Below are positions 5,137 to 5,941 of a stretch of DNA of 5,941 bases, piece by piece. This DNA is from Pseudomonas sp. (GTDB lineage Bacteria; Pseudomonadota; Gammaproteobacteria; Pseudomonadales; Pseudomonadaceae). Under the pieces are notes generated by a model that saw only the letters and a list, made by a program, of their open reading frames with translations, had not been told where the DNA came from and ran no database searches. Position 1 is the first letter of the stretch. Each line of letters opens with the position of its first letter. The position numbers and the translations under genes are program-made. Where the stretch lies: the NCBI GenBank assembly GCA_003488145.1, contig DNMQ01000337.1, positions 1-5,941 of the forward strand. The letters are read 5' to 3'.

Positions 5137-5941
5137 ATGAGTTGGGCCGGCCCGTTCCAGTACGACATCGGTAAATCCCGCAACGCGCAGAAGGCGCCGG
5201 CCGAAGTGGTCTTCGGCGATCAGATCCCGACGCTGCTGTGCCTCTCGCATCTGCGCTGGAGCTTCGTCTACCAGCGCCCGCAGCACCTGATGTCGCGCTT
5301 CGCCCGCGACTACAACGTGCTCTTCCACGAAGAACCCATCCCCACAGAAGACGCCGAACCCTGGCTGGAAGTGCGACCCGAAGAGAACGGCGTGCAGGTG
5401 CTGATCCCACGCATGCCAGCTGGCTGCGAGGGGGAGGATGCAACCCGCGTGCAGCGCCAGTTGCTCGATGGCTACCTGGAGAAGCTCGGCGTCAGCGAGC
5501 TGATGCTCTGGTACTACACGCCGATGAGCCTGGCGTTCTCCGATCATCTGGCACCGAACCTGATCGTCTATGACTGCATGGACGAACTCTCGGCCTTTCG
5601 CGGTGCGCCACCGCAGCTGATCGAGCGCGAAGTGGAGTTGATGTGTCGCGCCAATCTGGTCTTTACCGGCGGCTACAGCCTCTACGAGGCCAAGCGCCAG
5701 CGCCACGACAATGCGCATCCGTTCCCCAGCAGCGTGGATGTCGAGCACTTCGCCGCCGCGCGCCGGCCGCAGCACGACCCGGACGACCAGGCGGAAATCC
5801 CCCATCCGCGCCTGGGCTTCTACGGCGTGATCGACGAGCGTCTCGATCTCGAGCTGATCGAGCAGGTGGCGCGTATGAAGCCGGAGTGGCAGATCGTGCT
5901 GATCGGCCCGGTGGTCAAGATCGACCCGGCCGAGCTGCCGC
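5137..5941 (+). CDS. Glycosyltransferase, GT-B fold (family 1/4 type), 3' end cut by the window edge
   Basis: It probably transfers a sugar from a nucleotide donor onto a cell-surface glycan; donor and acceptor are unknown. The first 268 residues are visible. Residues 1-30 (MSWAGPFQYDIGKSRNAQKA and on) are a polar lead-in. The N-terminal domain follows, with TLLCLSHLRWSFVYQRPQHL at 32-51, HEEPIP at 64-69, LWYYTPMSLAFSDHL at 124-138, IVYDCMDELSAF at 143-154 and the linker LVFTGGYSLYEAK at 174-186. The donor-binding domain begins near 224 with RLGFYGVIDERLDLELI, then WQIVLIGPVVKID at 251-263. No signal peptide or membrane segment is seen. The start at 5137 has GAGGTG at 5127-5132; in-frame ATGs at 5125 and 5086 lack ribosome sites but cannot be excluded. 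Close relatives, as I recall, often sit beside UDP-galactopyranose mutase genes. With galE next door, a galactose-containing polymer is plausible but unproven. Confidence 0.88.
   Translation, partial: MSWAGPFQYDIGKSRNAQKAPAEVVFGDQIPTLLCLSHLRWSFVYQRPQHLMSRFARDYNVLFHEEPIPTEDAEPWLEVRPEENGVQVLIPRMPAGCEGEDATRVQRQLLDGYLEKLGVSELMLWYYTPMSLAFSDHLAPNLIVYDCMDELSAFRGAPPQLIEREVELMCRANLVFTGGYSLYEAKRQRHDNAHPFPSSVDVEHFAAARRPQHDPDDQAEIPHPRLGFYGVIDERLDLELIEQVARMKPEWQIVLIGPVVKIDPAELP

Overview
The window looks like a core-genome segment of a high-GC gammaproteobacterium of the Pseudomonas/Stutzerimonas group. The main reason is the divergent arrangement of a TrpI-type LysR regulator with trpBA, which is characteristic of Pseudomonas. 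The TrpI protein and the Pseudomonas-type TrpB sequence ([10 protein letters not shown] around the catalytic Glu) fit this. Codon use is uniformly GC-rich, and I see no integrase, transposase, tRNA, rRNA or CRISPR array.

Left part (1-2796): the tryptophan synthase operon trpBA lies on the minus strand. trpA is cut by the window edge, and trpB and trpA overlap by 4 bases. The regulator gene trpI diverges from trpB across a 182-bp region that should carry both promoters and the TrpI operators. In Pseudomonas, TrpI with indoleglycerol phosphate activates trpBA, so the last two steps of tryptophan synthesis respond to their own substrate.

Middle (2797-3655): a 301-bp non-coding stretch follows trpI. 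It is bounded by two REP-like palindromes in inverted orientation. After it comes a small gene for an exported protein of the DUF3060 type, built from about seven short beta-strand repeats, whose function is unknown. A GC-rich hairpin sits in the 57-bp convergent gap before galE.

Right part (3656-5941): galE (UDP-sugar 4-epimerase, minus strand) diverges across a 419-bp non-coding stretch from a glycosyltransferase gene (plus strand) that runs off the window. GalE has Cys at the position that gates substrate size (Tyr299 in E. coli), which suggests it may also accept N-acetylated UDP-sugars. Together the two genes look like the edge of a cell-surface glycan locus; this is inference, because the rest of the locus is outside the window.

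Nothing here amounts to a clearly new multi-gene system. The least explained items are the DUF3060 protein, the paired REP-like element and the glycosyltransferase locus at the right edge.
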